Source: Jiella marina
GTDB lineage: Bacteria; Pseudomonadota; Alphaproteobacteria; Rhizobiales; Rhizobiaceae
Assembly (NCBI RefSeq): GCF_024359545.1
Contig: NZ_JAKQZG010000004.1
Span: 1 to 64,000, forward strand
Length of the DNA stretch: 64,000 bases
Direction of reading: 5' to 3'
In this document: in pieces, positions 25,947 to 34,968 of the stretch
How the letters are laid out: each line of letters begins with the position of its first letter
How positions within the stretch are numbered: the first letter of the stretch is position 1
Translations under genes and position numbers: made by a program
The notes under the pieces: generated by a model
What the model was told of the DNA's origin: nothing
Databases searched by the model: none
Seen by the model: the letters and a program-made list of their open reading frames with translations, nothing else

Positions 25947-26879
25947 TCAGTCGAACAGGCTCGAGACCGATTCCTCGGAGGCCGTGCGGGCGATCGCCTC
26001 GCCCAGAAGATTTGCGGTGGTAACGACGCGAATGTTCTCGGCGTCCTCGATCGCGCGGGTCGGCTGGATGGAGTCGGTGATCACCAGTTCGTTGAGGCTC
26101 GAAGCGGTGATGCGCGAAACGGCGCCGCCGGAGAGGACGCCATGGGTGATATAGGCCGAGACGCTCAGGGCTCCGGCTTTCATCAGCGCATCGGCGGCGT
26201 TGCAGAGCGTGCCGCCCGAATCGATGATGTCGTCGATCAGGATGCAGTTGCGGCCGGTGACGTCGCCGATGATGTTCATCACTTCGGATTCGCCGGGACG
26301 GTCGCGGCGTTTGTCGACGATGGCGAGCGGTGCATCCAGTCGCTTGGCGAGCGCGCGGGCACGAACGACACCGCCGACGTCCGGGGAAACCACCATCAGG
26401 TGTTCGAGATCCTGATGTTCCTTGATGTCGCGGGCAAGAAGCGGCACGGCGAACAGATTGTCGGTCGGGATATCGAAGAAACCCTGAATCTGGCCGGCGT
26501 GAAGGTCGAGTGTCATCACACGGTCGGCGCCCGCTTCGGTGATGAGATTGGCGACCAGCTTGGCCGAAATCGGCGTGCGACCGCCGGCTTTGCGGTCCTG
26601 CCGGGCATAGCCGAAATAGGGAAGCACCGCCGTGATGCGGCGGGCGGACGCGCGCCGCATCGCATCGATGATGATCAGCAGTTCCATCAGATGATCATTG
26701 GCGGGGTAGGAGGTCGACTGCACGATGAAGACGTCCTCGCCGCGCACATTCTCCTTGATCTCGACGAAGATCTCCTGATCGGCGAAGCGCCGGACCATCG
26801 CTTCGCCGAGCGGCAGGTCCAGATATTGACCGATGGACTCGGCCAGGCTCCGGTTGGAGTTGCCGCTGAAGAGCTTCAT
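25947..26879 (-). CDS. prs: Ribose-phosphate pyrophosphokinase
   Basis: The 310-residue enzyme makes PRPP from ribose 5-phosphate and ATP for nucleotide, histidine and tryptophan synthesis. It starts [16 protein letters not shown]. The ATP/metal site contains [13 protein letters not shown] and the PRPP-binding loop is [13 protein letters not shown] near residues 212-224. Length is normal for the class I enzyme. The open frame continues 150 bases upstream, but ATG 26879 is the conserved start. It is preceded by a 322-base gene-free leader. Confidence 0.96.
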   Translation of the reverse strand: MKLFSGNSNRSLAESIGQYLDLPLGEAMVRRFADQEIFVEIKENVRGEDVFIVQSTSYPANDHLMELLIIIDAMRRASARRITAVLPYFGYARQDRKAGGRTPISAKLVANLITEAGADRVMTLDLHAGQIQGFFDIPTDNLFAVPLLARDIKEHQDLEHLMVVSPDVGGVVRARALAKRLDAPLAIVDKRRDRPGESEVMNIIGDVTGRNCILIDDIIDSGGTLCNAADALMKAGALSVSAYITHGVLSGGAVSRITASSLNELVITDSIQPTRAIEDAENIRVVTTANLLGEAIARTASEESVSSLFD

Positions 26880-27201
26880 GGCCTTTTTCCCGTGGGAATG
26901 GGAGAGATGATTGGTGCGCAAACCGCGATTCCTTCCGCGCGTCGTTGCAGGCAATGAGGATTCGAAACGCAACAAACACTCGTACCCCTGGACCGGACGG
27001 GCGAACTCGCAATGCCGAACGACCGGCATTCGAGAACGGTCCGTGATCGGTCAGCCGTCACTTCTCGTTCTGACCGCTGTCGGCAGGGCCGAGCCCGGCG
27101 ATGAGAACCGGGGGACCCTCTAGCAGCCTTCTTCAAAACTTCAAGCCGAGTCTTGTGCAGCGCAGGAGAAAGGCAAGTGCGGCCATCCCCCTGCGGTTGC
27201 A
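26880..27201 (-). promoter_or_regulatory. Gene-free leader upstream of prs with possible promoter
   Basis: No gene is seen in these 322 bases. On the minus strand TTGAAG (plus 27139-27144) and TAGAGG (plus 27117-27122) are 16 bases apart and could form the prs promoter, which would give a leader of roughly 230 nucleotides. I found no convincing riboswitch or intrinsic terminator within it. Confidence 0.3.
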
Positions 27202-28116
27202 TCAGCTTTGTGCCGGCAGCGTGGAGGCCTCGCGCATCGTCTCCTGGGCGACCCGGCGAAGAACGTCGAGGTCCACTTTCGCCCACGGATCAGCATCGGT
27301 TCCGGCGATCGTTTCCTGGCCCTGAATGCGCCGCACCCGGCGATTTTCCGGATCGATGACATCCCAGACATAGACGAGCTTGGTCGCTCCGCTATCGGGG
27401 AAGGCGGAGAAGTACCCCTTCAGCCGAACCGGAGCGACGGGCCCATTGGCCGGACGGATCTCGAGCCCGGTCGCTTGCGCCTCCTCGGAGAGCGCCCGGG
27501 CGAGCCATTCGGCGTTCTGCTCCGGCGCGCCGACGACGGGCAGGAACTGGACTTCGCGGACCGTGTTCTGGGCGACGGCCGGGCTCGCCGGCGGTGCGGC
27601 CTGGGCTGGGCTCGGAGTTGCCGCCGCGAGCTGGGGCTCGGCTTGCGGCTCGGGCTGCGGTTCGTTGGTCTCGACGGCCGCGATGGCGGGAGAGGGTTCG
27701 CGCGATGCCACTGCGGCGGTCTCCGCCGGCTGAGGCGCCGGCGGCGGGGACATGCCGGCGGGCGCCGGGCCGACCGTCCAGACGGCCTTCGGCTGACTGG
27801 ACGCAGCGGCCACCTGGACCGGCTGCGGTGAAGTGGCCGCGGTAGCGGGCTGAGGCTCCGAAGCGGGCGCGAGCGGTGCCGAGGCGACCTTCTCGACCGG
27901 GCTGCTTGCGACGGGGCTTGCGTTGACCGGGGCTGGTTCGAATGCGTTGGAAACCGTTTGGGGCGCGCCGTAGGATGAGGCCATGCCGATTTCCGCCGGG
28001 GGCACGGGTCCGTTCGGCCCCATGGCGATCGACATGTCGGAACTCGTGCATCCCGACAGCGCAGCGCCGAGCCCCGCCGCCAGCGCCGGCGCGCAATGGA
28101 GGATTTTCGTTGCCAC
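27202..28116 (-). CDS. Proline/alanine-rich lipoprotein of unknown function
   Basis: The roughly 304-residue protein begins VATKILHCAPALAAGLGAALSGCTSS, a lipoprotein signal peptide with lipobox LSGC. Residues about 30-190 are a low-complexity linker rich in Pro, Ala, Gln and Glu. The C-terminal 110 residues form the conserved folded part (EWLARALSEEAQATGLEIRP; TKLVYVWDVIDPENRRVRRIQGQE). GTG 28116 is chosen because GAGGGGAGA lies six bases upstream; an ATG at 28140 is in frame. It lies downstream of the M24 gene, 114 bases away, in a same-strand series with lgt and pgeF. A cell-envelope function is likely but unspecified. Confidence 0.78.
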   Translation of the reverse strand: MATKILHCAPALAAGLGAALSGCTSSDMSIAMGPNGPVPPAEIGMASSYGAPQTVSNAFEPAPVNASPVASSPVEKVASAPLAPASEPQPATAATSPQPVQVAAASSQPKAVWTVGPAPAGMSPPPAPQPAETAAVASREPSPAIAAVETNEPQPEPQAEPQLAAATPSPAQAAPPASPAVAQNTVREVQFLPVVGAPEQNAEWLARALSEEAQATGLEIRPANGPVAPVRLKGYFSAFPDSGATKLVYVWDVIDPENRRVRRIQGQETIAGTDADPWAKVDLDVLRRVAQETMREASTLPAQS

Positions 28117-28230
28117 GGGCGATCTCCCCTCGGACATCATTCGGCATTGCAGAACATGCGGTGATGTTGGGGGCTCGGTCGCAAAAAAACGTTAAAATCG
28201 CCGAAATCGGGGAGAGAATCGACTCGGCCG

Positions 28231-29382
28231 TCAGTCGACGACCGGCAGATCAAGCGGCAAGCGAGACAGGGGTTCCGGCTCGGTCTCGGTCGTCAGATAG
28301 GTGCGGCCCAGCGTCATCGCGGTTCCGGTTTCCGAATCCATGATGATCATATGGGCGAACAGCGTCATGTTCGGCTTGATGACGGCCGGATTGCCCGCGT
28401 GGAACATGGGCGGGTCCATCCAGGACGGCGCGTAGCGGGCTCCGAGCGAGTAGCCGCAGGCGCTGAGACGATGGCGGATGAGCTCGTGCGTCTCCATGAC
28501 GCCGGCATGGGCGTCGAAAACGTCGCCGAAGGTATGGTCGGGTCGCATGACCGCTTCCACGGCTGCCAGCGCCTCGCGTGCGGCGTCGTAGAGCTGAAGA
28601 TGCCGATCCGTCGGTTTGCCGAGGATGACGGTGCGCATCAGCGCCGCGTGGTACTGGGCCTTGACGCCGGCCCATTCCAGGGTGAGCTGATCCTCCGCCT
28701 GCAGTTTGCGCCGACCGGACTTGTAGCGACACAGAAGCGCGTCCTCTCCGGAGCCCACGATGAAGGGATTGGCCGGATAGTCGCCGCCGCGCTTCAAGAC
28801 GTGGCCCTGCATCGCGGCCAGGATGTCGGCCTCGTCAGCGCCCGGCTTGATGAGGGGAGCGGCCGCCTCGAAAGCCTCGTCGCCAAGCGCCGCCGCCTCA
28901 CGGACATAGGCGATCTCGGCCGGGCTCTTTTCGGCACGCAAGAGCGGGATAAGATCGGACGCGTCCTTCAGGGATGCGAAGGAGCCGAGACGTTCCTCCA
29001 CCTGCCGGCCCGCCTGTCCGGTCAGACCGTGAGTCAGCCACTCGACGCCGATGCGGCAGCCGAGAAGGTCCATGTCGTCGAGCATGTCGCGCAGTTCGAT
29101 CACCGGATCGGCCGCACCGCGATCGCGCCAGATGACGATGGTCTGCAGGATCGAGGTGTGGCGCGCCTGGCGCAGATCGGCCGAGCGGGTCAGAAGCCGC
29201 ATCTCGCCGTCGGATTTCAGCACCAGGCACTGGAAGAAGCAGAAGCCGAAGGAATCGTAGCCCGTCAGCCAGTACATGGATTCCTGGGAGAACAGCATCA
29301 TGGCGTCGAGCTTGCGCTCGGCCATCTGCGCCTGGACGCGCTCGCGACGCGCCTCGAATTCCGCGCGGTCGAAATGCAACAT
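28231..29382 (-). CDS. M24-family (pita-bread) protein lacking metal ligands, DoeA/creatinase-like
   Basis: The 383-residue protein has the creatinase N-terminal domain (1-150) and the pita-bread C-terminal domain (155-370). Metallopeptidases of this fold use D, D, H, E, E; the aligned positions here read E236, A247, Y311, H344 and E366, so a dinuclear metal site cannot form. YHAALMRT (244-251) and GYSLGARYAPSW (310-321) resemble the metal-free branch that includes ectoine hydrolase DoeA and creatinase. It is therefore more likely a C-N hydrolase than an Xaa-Pro aminopeptidase. No ectoine genes are nearby. It follows pgeF by six bases, so the two are cotranscribed. Confidence 0.85.
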   Translation of the reverse strand: MLHFDRAEFEARRERVQAQMAERKLDAMMLFSQESMYWLTGYDSFGFCFFQCLVLKSDGEMRLLTRSADLRQARHTSILQTIVIWRDRGAADPVIELRDMLDDMDLLGCRIGVEWLTHGLTGQAGRQVEERLGSFASLKDASDLIPLLRAEKSPAEIAYVREAAALGDEAFEAAAPLIKPGADEADILAAMQGHVLKRGGDYPANPFIVGSGEDALLCRYKSGRRKLQAEDQLTLEWAGVKAQYHAALMRTVILGKPTDRHLQLYDAAREALAAVEAVMRPDHTFGDVFDAHAGVMETHELIRHRLSACGYSLGARYAPSWMDPPMFHAGNPAVIKPNMTLFAHMIIMDSETGTAMTLGRTYLTTETEPEPLSRLPLDLPVVD

Positions 29383-29388
29383 CGTCGA

Positions 29389-30192
29389 TTAGTCCCGCAA
29401 TGCGATCGCCGCGAGCTGACGTCCATAGTCGGGCTCGCCGCGATGGGTGGTACGGCGGAAGGAATAGAACGTCTCGGCCTCGCCATAGGTGCAACGCCCG
29501 ACGAAGGATGCCGAAACGCCGGCCTCTTCGAGCACCGAGACGATGAAACCGGGAAGATCGAACTGCCGCTTGTCCGGTCTTTCCCCGGGCGCGAAGAAGC
29601 GCTCTCGTTCCGGGTCGCCCTCGACGAAGGCCGTCATCATGTCAAGGCCGACCTCGTAGTTCGGCTGGGTGATGCTCGGACCGAGGACGGCCGAGATGGA
29701 CGACCGCTCGGCACCGATCCCCACCATGGCGTCGATCGTGGCCTGCAGCACGCCGCCGAGTGCGCCGCGCCAGCCGGCATGAGCCGCTCCGACGACGCCG
29801 TTTGCCCTGTCGGCGAAGAGGACGGGGCCGCAGTCGGCCGTGACGACGCCAATAGCAAGGCCCGGGGTGCAGGAAACGATGCCGTCGACCTTCGGGCGCT
29901 CGCCGCTGAACGGCGCATCGACCACGATCGCTTCGGCGGAATGGATCTGCCAGGGCGTCGCCAGTCTATCCGCCGGCAGGCCGAGCGTCGCCAGTGCCCG
30001 AGCCCTGTTCTCCGTGACGCGGTCGGGATCGTCCCTGGACCCGACGCCGACGTTGAGGCCGGCGTAAAGACCTTCGGAGACGCCGCCGCGGCGGGAGAAG
30101 AACGCGTGGGAGATCCGCTCGTGCGACAGTTCAGCCGCGCGGATCACCTCGTCATCGCTCAGCGCTCTTGCGCGGGTCGTGCTGTCAGCCAT
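29389..30192 (-). CDS. pgeF: Peptidoglycan editing factor PgeF (YfiH/LACC1 family)
   Basis: The 267-residue protein is a zinc- or copper-binding purine nucleoside phosphorylase-like oxidoreductase fold. The three ligands are H84 (WQIHSAE), C121 (VTADCGPVLFAD) and H138 (AAHAGWRGALGG). In E. coli PgeF removes UDP-MurNAc-L-Ser misincorporation products; the older name was polyphenol oxidase. Full length and motifs are present. It follows the MidA-type methyltransferase by 33 bases and precedes the M24 gene by six bases, giving the usual Rhizobiales lgt-methyltransferase-pgeF order. Confidence 0.94.
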   Translation of the reverse strand: MADSTTRARALSDDEVIRAAELSHERISHAFFSRRGGVSEGLYAGLNVGVGSRDDPDRVTENRARALATLGLPADRLATPWQIHSAEAIVVDAPFSGERPKVDGIVSCTPGLAIGVVTADCGPVLFADRANGVVGAAHAGWRGALGGVLQATIDAMVGIGAERSSISAVLGPSITQPNYEVGLDMMTAFVEGDPERERFFAPGERPDKRQFDLPGFIVSVLEEAGVSASFVGRCTYGEAETFYSFRRTTHRGEPDYGRQLAAIALRD

Positions 30193-30225
30193 GGGCGCGG
30201 ATGGTGGTGGAGGTGTCGGGGGAAG

Positions 30226-31329
30226 TCAATCTGGCACCGCAGCATCGAAGGGCGGTAGCGGCAAGGGTCTCGTGGCGACGGCCAATGCCTTGAAAAGGCT
30301 GCCCATCTGGCCTTGGCCATTGCCGGCGAGGCGGGCAACGGCCTGTTCGATCACCTGGCGGGCGGCGGTGTCTTCCGACGCGCCCAATTGTCCGGCCCGC
30401 TCCAGGAGGCCAAGCGCCAGCAGGACGTCTCCCTGTTCCTTCACCGGCGAGACGGCGAGGCCGGCGGCGGCGAAGTGTGCGCCGAGCCGCTGAAAGTCGA
30501 CATGGCTGGTCAGATCGGCTTCGCCCGGCCTGTCCAGCGGATCGGCAAAGGCGTGGGCCTTCACCGCCTGGAGCGTATCGCCATAGCCGGTTGCGGCGTG
30601 GCCGTAGTCGAAGAACAGCCCGGCTCCCCCCTCGCTTGCCAGGCGCGCGGCGATCCGGCTGGCAAGCCGGTCGCGCTCGGGCGAGATCTCGAGGACGGCC
30701 CCAGCCATGGGCGGGGACAGCCTGCTCGCGGCTGCCTGCGCTTGCGGGGTCTGCGGTCCCAGCACGAATTCGAGCGCGCTCCTCTCCGAAAGACCCACAA
30801 GCCGCTCGCGAAAGGCTTCGCCGTCAAAGACGATCTGCCTGATCGCAAGCGCGTCGAACAATTCGTTGGCGACGACGATGGTGGGCCCGGGCTCGATCTC
30901 CTCGAAACGACGGCAGCGCCGGATCGGCAGATCGAACCGCTCCAATGTCACTGCCTGGATCGCGGCGAGGGATTCGCTCGTCTCCACCAGCCGGATCGAC
31001 GCGGCGGCCAGGCAGTCGGGCGCGACGCCGCGCAGGGTGCGCAGCATGTCGGCCATCAACGTCCCGCGGCCCGGCCCGAGTTCGACGAGGCGAAAGGGTC
31101 GGGGACGCCCGATTGCAGCCCAGGTCGCCGCGACCCACGCGCCGATCAGTTCGCCGAACATCTGGCTGACTTCGGGCGCGGTGACGAAATCGCCGGCCCG
31201 GCCGAGCGGATTTTTCGTCGTGTAGTAGCCGGCGCCGCGATCGTAGAGCGCAATGTTCCAGTACCGATCGATGCCGATCGGTCCGTCGCGGCGGATGATC
31301 TCGGCGATCTGTCGGGCGAGCGGGTTCAC
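30226..31329 (-). CDS. SAM-dependent methyltransferase, MidA/NDUFAF7 family
   Basis: The 367-residue protein carries the SAM-binding motif ELGPGRGTLM from residue 83 and the family signature DFVTAPEVSQMFGE at 47-60. The mitochondrial homologue NDUFAF7 dimethylates an arginine of complex I subunit NDUFS2, so a role in NADH dehydrogenase assembly is likely by homology. The start is GTG 31329, whose GTGA overlaps the lgt stop; the longer open frame upstream only overlaps lgt. Translational coupling with lgt is expected. Confidence 0.92.
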   Translation of the reverse strand: MNPLARQIAEIIRRDGPIGIDRYWNIALYDRGAGYYTTKNPLGRAGDFVTAPEVSQMFGELIGAWVAATWAAIGRPRPFRLVELGPGRGTLMADMLRTLRGVAPDCLAAASIRLVETSESLAAIQAVTLERFDLPIRRCRRFEEIEPGPTIVVANELFDALAIRQIVFDGEAFRERLVGLSERSALEFVLGPQTPQAQAAASRLSPPMAGAVLEISPERDRLASRIAARLASEGGAGLFFDYGHAATGYGDTLQAVKAHAFADPLDRPGEADLTSHVDFQRLGAHFAAAGLAVSPVKEQGDVLLALGLLERAGQLGASEDTAARQVIEQAVARLAGNGQGQMGSLFKALAVATRPLPLPPFDAAVPD

Positions 31330-32210
31330 GAGCGGGCGGAATCCGCTTCGGCTCGCGCCGCGCCGTCCCCGCGAGGCGCATATGTCACTGGCTTGGCCGT
31401 GGTCATTGCCCAGACGCCGACGAGAAGCATCGGCACCGAAAGGACCATGCCCATGGTCAGCCAGCCGCCATAGAGATAGCCGAGCTGGACGTCCGGCATG
31501 CGGAAGAACTCGACGAAGATGCGTGCGCAGCCATAGCCGAAGATGAACAGGCCGGCGACGAAACGCGGTTTGCGGAACATCTTGAAGTGATGGGTCGCGA
31601 TGCGAAGGATGATCCATAGGAGGATGCCTTCAAGAGCGGCTTCGTAGAGCTGGCTCGGATGGCGGGGAAGGGGACCCGCACCGGGGAAGACCATGGCCCA
31701 GGCCACGGTCGACGGTGCGCCCCAGAGTTCGCCATTGATGAAATTGGCGATGCGGCCGAAAAACAGGCCGAAGGGAACCGAGGCGGCGACGATGTCGATC
31801 AGGCTCCAGAACGGCACCTTGCGCTGCCAGCAGAACAACAACAGCGCGAGGGTGACGCCGATCAGCCCGCCGTGAAACGCCATGCCGCCCTCCCAGACCC
31901 GGAAGACGGCCAGAGGATCGGCGGCATAGCGTTCGAAATCGTAGAAGAAGACCGATCCCAAGCGCCCGCCGATCACGATGCCGAGGGTGAGATAGAGGAT
32001 CATGTCGTCGATGTCGGTCTTGGTGAAGGGCGAGACGCCGTTCGGCCAGAGCCGGCCATTGCCGGCGAGATAGCGCCCGTAGAGCCATCCGCAGAGAATG
32101 CCGGCCACATAGGCGAGACCGTACCATCTGAGCTGGATCGGTCCCAGATCGAGGAAGACCGGGTCGATCTGCGGGTAGGTCAGGACGCCGAAGGTCTGGA
32201 GGGTGAGCAT
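31326..32210 (-). CDS. lgt: Prolipoprotein diacylglyceryl transferase
   Basis: The 294-residue inner-membrane enzyme adds diacylglycerol to the lipobox cysteine of prolipoproteins, the first step of lipoprotein maturation. Seven membrane helices are predicted. The Lgt signature GRIANFINGELWG is at 152-164, with FHGG (H113) and GGRLGSVFFYD before it. ATG 32210 is chosen because MLTLQTFGVLTYPQIDPV is conserved. It starts the minus-strand run ending with the lipoprotein at 27.2 kb and is divergent from ubiK with 202 bases between. Confidence 0.96.
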   Translation of the reverse strand: MLTLQTFGVLTYPQIDPVFLDLGPIQLRWYGLAYVAGILCGWLYGRYLAGNGRLWPNGVSPFTKTDIDDMILYLTLGIVIGGRLGSVFFYDFERYAADPLAVFRVWEGGMAFHGGLIGVTLALLLFCWQRKVPFWSLIDIVAASVPFGLFFGRIANFINGELWGAPSTVAWAMVFPGAGPLPRHPSQLYEAALEGILLWIILRIATHHFKMFRKPRFVAGLFIFGYGCARIFVEFFRMPDVQLGYLYGGWLTMGMVLSVPMLLVGVWAMTTAKPVTYAPRGDGAARAEADSARS

Positions 32211-32412
32211 GCGATCGCCTTTGTGGTCTCGCTCCGAAAGCGGCTCGTTGCCGCGGCCCTCCATAAGGCGAAGCCGCGACGGTTTGAAGGCCAATCCTCG
32301 GGCTGCGGTGAGAGACGCTGCTGCTGGCCTCGCAGCCTGGGCAGGGTGGCGCTATTGTCCTAGGCTTTCCCGCTCTCTACCTGCAGACCGACAAGTCAAT
32401 CCGGAGACGACG

Positions 32413-32685
32413 ATGCAGAACCGAGCCCCTAACCGCCTTCTCGACGAATTCGCCCGCGTGATGACCGACGCGGCCGGCACCGCCCAGGGCATGCGCCGTG
32501 AAGTCGAGACCCTCTTCCGCACTCAGGGCGAACGCTTCTTCAACCAGCTCGATCTCGTACAGCGCGAGGAATTCGAGGCCGTTCGGGAGATGGCGATGAA
32601 GGCGCGCATGGAGAACGAGGCGCTGAAGAAGCGCGTTGCCGATCTGGAAGCCAAGCACGCCGGCGACCAGGCGAACGACGGCTGA
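32413..32685 (+). CDS. ubiK: Ubiquinone biosynthesis accessory factor UbiK (BMFP family)
   Basis: This 90-residue protein begins with an amphipathic helix (NRLLDEFARVMTDAAGTAQGMRRE) and ends in a coiled coil (REMAMKARMENEALKKRVADLEAK). This is the layout of BMFP/YqiC proteins, which trimerise, bind membrane and support the aerobic Ubi complex. The frame is open upstream, but ATG 32413 is the family start. The gene is monocistronic by appearance; a UbiH-type hydroxylase that would use it lies at 40.6 kb. Confidence 0.88.
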   Translation: MQNRAPNRLLDEFARVMTDAAGTAQGMRREVETLFRTQGERFFNQLDLVQREEFEAVREMAMKARMENEALKKRVADLEAKHAGDQANDG

Positions 32686-32967
32686 CAGGGTTATCCACAG
32701 ACCTTCAACAGCGCGTCACAGAGGGTCCGGCGATTCTGCGGAATCGGAAAGTCCTGAACACAGAATCGCTTAGCGCTGGCGAATCAATCGTCCGCTGCCT
32801 TGCGGACGGTTATCGACATGAAAAAATGGTTAACGCTCTTAGCGTGAAGACTCCCCGTCTGTATGCTGATTCATAAGGGTGATTCGCCGGCGGCGGCGGT
32901 CGGGTCACTCTGCGGGTGGCTATCGCGGCGGATGGCTGCCCGCCAACTGCCATACGGGGAAACAGCA

Positions 32968-33468
32968 ATGAGACTCGAAAACCTTTCGGCCTTGCGCCAA
33001 TCGCATCCTGTCGACACGATCGAATGGGTCGCAACCTCTCGCGAATGGGCGTTCGAGCGCTCCTGCGAGGACGAGATCGCAGTAGCGGTCCGCGGCATCT
33101 GGGCGGACTATTCGGTGTCCTTCTCATGGATCGACGAGATCGAGGCGCTTCACATCGGATGCGCCTTCGATCTCAAGGTGCCGGCACACCGCCATGCCGA
33201 GATCCAGACGCTGCTCGCGCGGATCAACGAGCGGATGGTGGTCGGCCATTTCGATCTGTGGAAGGGCGAAGGCGCGGTCATGTTCCGGCACGCGCTTCTC
33301 CTGTCGGGCGGGATCGACGCCACCAGCGAGCAAGCCGAGCGCATGCTCGTGGTCGCCCTCGAGAACTGCGAGCGCTATTTCCAGGCCTTTCAGTTCGTCA
33401 TCTGGGCCGACAAATCGGCCGACGAGGCGCTCGAGGCGACACTGTTCGAAACGGTCGGAGAGGCCTGA
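32968..33468 (+). CDS. YbjN domain-containing protein
   Basis: The 166-residue protein is an acidic alpha/beta protein of the YbjN (type III secretion chaperone-like) fold, with no membrane segment. The conserved portions are WADYSVSFSWIDEIEALHIGCAFDLKVP and INERMVVGHFDLWKGEGAVMFRHALLL. Its function is unknown; E. coli YbjN affects stress and motility regulation. ATG 32968 follows GGGGA and starts MRLENLSAL, as in rhizobial homologues, while the frame is open to 32863. It ends two bases before proC, so it is cotranscribed with it, a conserved pairing. Confidence 0.88.
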   Translation: MRLENLSALRQSHPVDTIEWVATSREWAFERSCEDEIAVAVRGIWADYSVSFSWIDEIEALHIGCAFDLKVPAHRHAEIQTLLARINERMVVGHFDLWKGEGAVMFRHALLLSGGIDATSEQAERMLVVALENCERYFQAFQFVIWADKSADEALEATLFETVGEA

Positions 33469-33470
33469 TC

Positions 33471-34277
33471 ATGCTCGATGCCCGCATTCTCCTTCTCGGC
33501 GGCGGCAACATGGGTTGCGCGCTGCTTGGCGGCTGGCTGGATGCGGGGCTTCAGGCGTCGAACGTTCTGGTGGTCGATCCGGCGGTAGGCCCGGCCCTGA
33601 AGCCGCTTCTCGACAAGGGCGTTCAGCACAGCGACTCTGTTCCATCCGATCAGTTCGATATCGTACTCTTGGCGGTGAAGCCGCAGATGATGGAAGCAGC
33701 GGTTCCAAAGCTGAAAACCGCCATCGGCCTCGATACCCTCGCTATCTCGATCGCGGCCGGAACGACCGTCGCCGCGATCGAACGGCTTCTGGGGCGGCGG
33801 CCGGTGGTCCGGGCGATGCCCAATACGCCGGCGCTGATCGGCCGGGGCATTACCGGCGCCTTTGCCAATGAGCGCGTGACGGACGCAGGTCGAAAGACCG
33901 CGACCGCGCTTCTTGAGGCCAGCGGGCCGGTGGAGTGGGTGGACAGCGAGGCGATGATCGACGCTGTCACCGCCGTTTCTGGCAGTGGCCCCGCCTATGT
34001 GTTCCATCTTGCCGAGGCCATGGCCAAGGCCGGTGAGGCGGTCGGCCTTCCGGCGGATCTGGCCATGCGGCTCGCCCGGCACACGGTTGCCGGTGCCGGC
34101 GAACTGATGATCCGATCCGAGGATCCGCCCGCCACCTTGCGCAAGAACGTGACGTCCCCAAATGGAACGACCCAGGCCGCGCTCGACGTGCTGATGGGCG
34201 AGGGGCGTCTGGAAAAGCTGATGGAAGAGACGGTCCGGGCAGCTCGCGATCGCGCCGAGGAACTGTCGAAAGGCTGA
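33471..34277 (+). CDS. proC: Pyrroline-5-carboxylate reductase
   Basis: The 268-residue enzyme makes proline from pyrroline-5-carboxylate with NAD(P)H. The Rossmann motif [12 protein letters not shown] is at 9-20. The family signature contains [17 protein letters not shown] and the following [13 protein letters not shown], where the catalytic and substrate-binding residues lie. Length is normal. It starts two bases after the YbjN gene and is followed by csaA after 31 bases. Confidence 0.95.
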   Translation: MLDARILLLGGGNMGCALLGGWLDAGLQASNVLVVDPAVGPALKPLLDKGVQHSDSVPSDQFDIVLLAVKPQMMEAAVPKLKTAIGLDTLAISIAAGTTVAAIERLLGRRPVVRAMPNTPALIGRGITGAFANERVTDAGRKTATALLEASGPVEWVDSEAMIDAVTAVSGSGPAYVFHLAEAMAKAGEAVGLPADLAMRLARHTVAGAGELMIRSEDPPATLRKNVTSPNGTTQAALDVLMGEGRLEKLMEETVRAARDRAEELSKG

Positions 34278-34308
34278 TTTGCCGAACGGCAAGAGGAAGG
34301 GGATACGC

Positions 34309-34668
34309 GTGGCTGCAGGCAAAGAGCGGGCGCCGGAGATCGGCTTTGACGACTTCATGAAGGTCGACATTCGCGTCGGCACCATCGTCGAGGCGGCGCC
34401 CTTTCCCGAGGCCCGCAAGCCGGCGATCAAGCTCATGGTCGATTTCGGGCCTGAGATTGGCGTCAGGAAGTCTTCGGCCCAGATCACGGTCCACTATAAT
34501 CCGGAAGATCTTGTCGGCCGGCAGGTCGTGGCGGTGGTCAACTTCCCACCGCGCCAGATCGGGCCTATGCGCTCCGAAGTGCTGACGCTCGGCGTTCCCG
34601 ACGAGGACGGCGAGGTCGTGCTGCTCGGCCCGGGTCACGCCGTGCCCAATGGCGGGCGGATGTTCTGA
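34309..34668 (+). CDS. tRNA-binding protein, CsaA type
   Basis: The 119-residue protein is a single OB-fold tRNA-binding domain like that at the C terminus of methionyl-tRNA synthetase. [28 protein letters not shown] is the domain start, and [19 protein letters not shown] carries the RNA-binding loop. CsaA homologues act as tRNA-binding or export-related chaperones; the physiological role is uncertain. GTG 34309 is chosen over the TTG at 34279 because AGGAAGGGG stands directly upstream and the length then fits the family. Confidence 0.9.
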   Translation: MAAGKERAPEIGFDDFMKVDIRVGTIVEAAPFPEARKPAIKLMVDFGPEIGVRKSSAQITVHYNPEDLVGRQVVAVVNFPPRQIGPMRSEVLTLGVPDEDGEVVLLGPGHAVPNGGRMF

Positions 34669-34934
34669 TCGATTCATTGATGGGTGAGCACCGCCCTCGC
34701 GTCGAACGAGGCGATGCGCGCGGCAGGAGATGAAGTCAGCTCTGACTGCGCTGATTGTCGCTTCAACAGGCTGCGGCGATCTTCCGAATTCCCGTGCTTC
34801 AGTCGGGCCTTTTTCCTCACCACGGCCAACGCAATTGCTGTCGGGCTGCTGTTGCCGACGATTTATTTTGCCTCTGCCGCCAAATCTACTGGTTTCGAAT
34901 CGCATTCCCTTGCGGTGTGGTTGCGTGCATAGTG

Positions 34935-34949
34935 TTGACGTTTGGTCAA
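34935..34949. promoter_or_regulatory. Inverted repeat TTGAC-N5-GTCAA upstream of the collar-domain gene
   Basis: A perfect pair of 5-bp half-sites separated by GTTTG lies 20 bases before the ATG. Its left half could double as a -35 element. The 300-base region 34669-34968 has lower GC than the neighbours and holds no gene I can support. The site is an operator candidate only; regulator unknown. Confidence 0.35.
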
Positions 34950-34968
34950 TTCGACTGGAGGAACGTCC

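Noticed and set aside
27202-28140. ATG 28140 as the start of the Pro/Ala-rich lipoprotein
   Set aside because: It would place charged residues in front of the signal peptide; GTG 28116 has a strong GAGGGGAGA ribosome-binding site and yields a clean lipoprotein signal.
28185-28200. AACGTTAA-like sequences at 11520, 28190 and 56858 as a shared operator
   Set aside because: The motif is short, its flanks do not agree between the three places, and the downstream genes have no common role.
32686-32967. TTATCCACA at 32691-32699 plus a near match TTATCGACA at 32810, in an AT-containing spacer, as a replication origin
   Set aside because: Only one perfect DnaA box and one near match are present, without a DNA-unwinding element or the gene context of alphaproteobacterial origins (hemE, dnaA, parAB).
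34885-34910. GGTTTCGAATCGCATTCC read as a tRNA T-arm
   Set aside because: The surrounding bases do not fold into acceptor, D and anticodon arms, so no tRNA is present.
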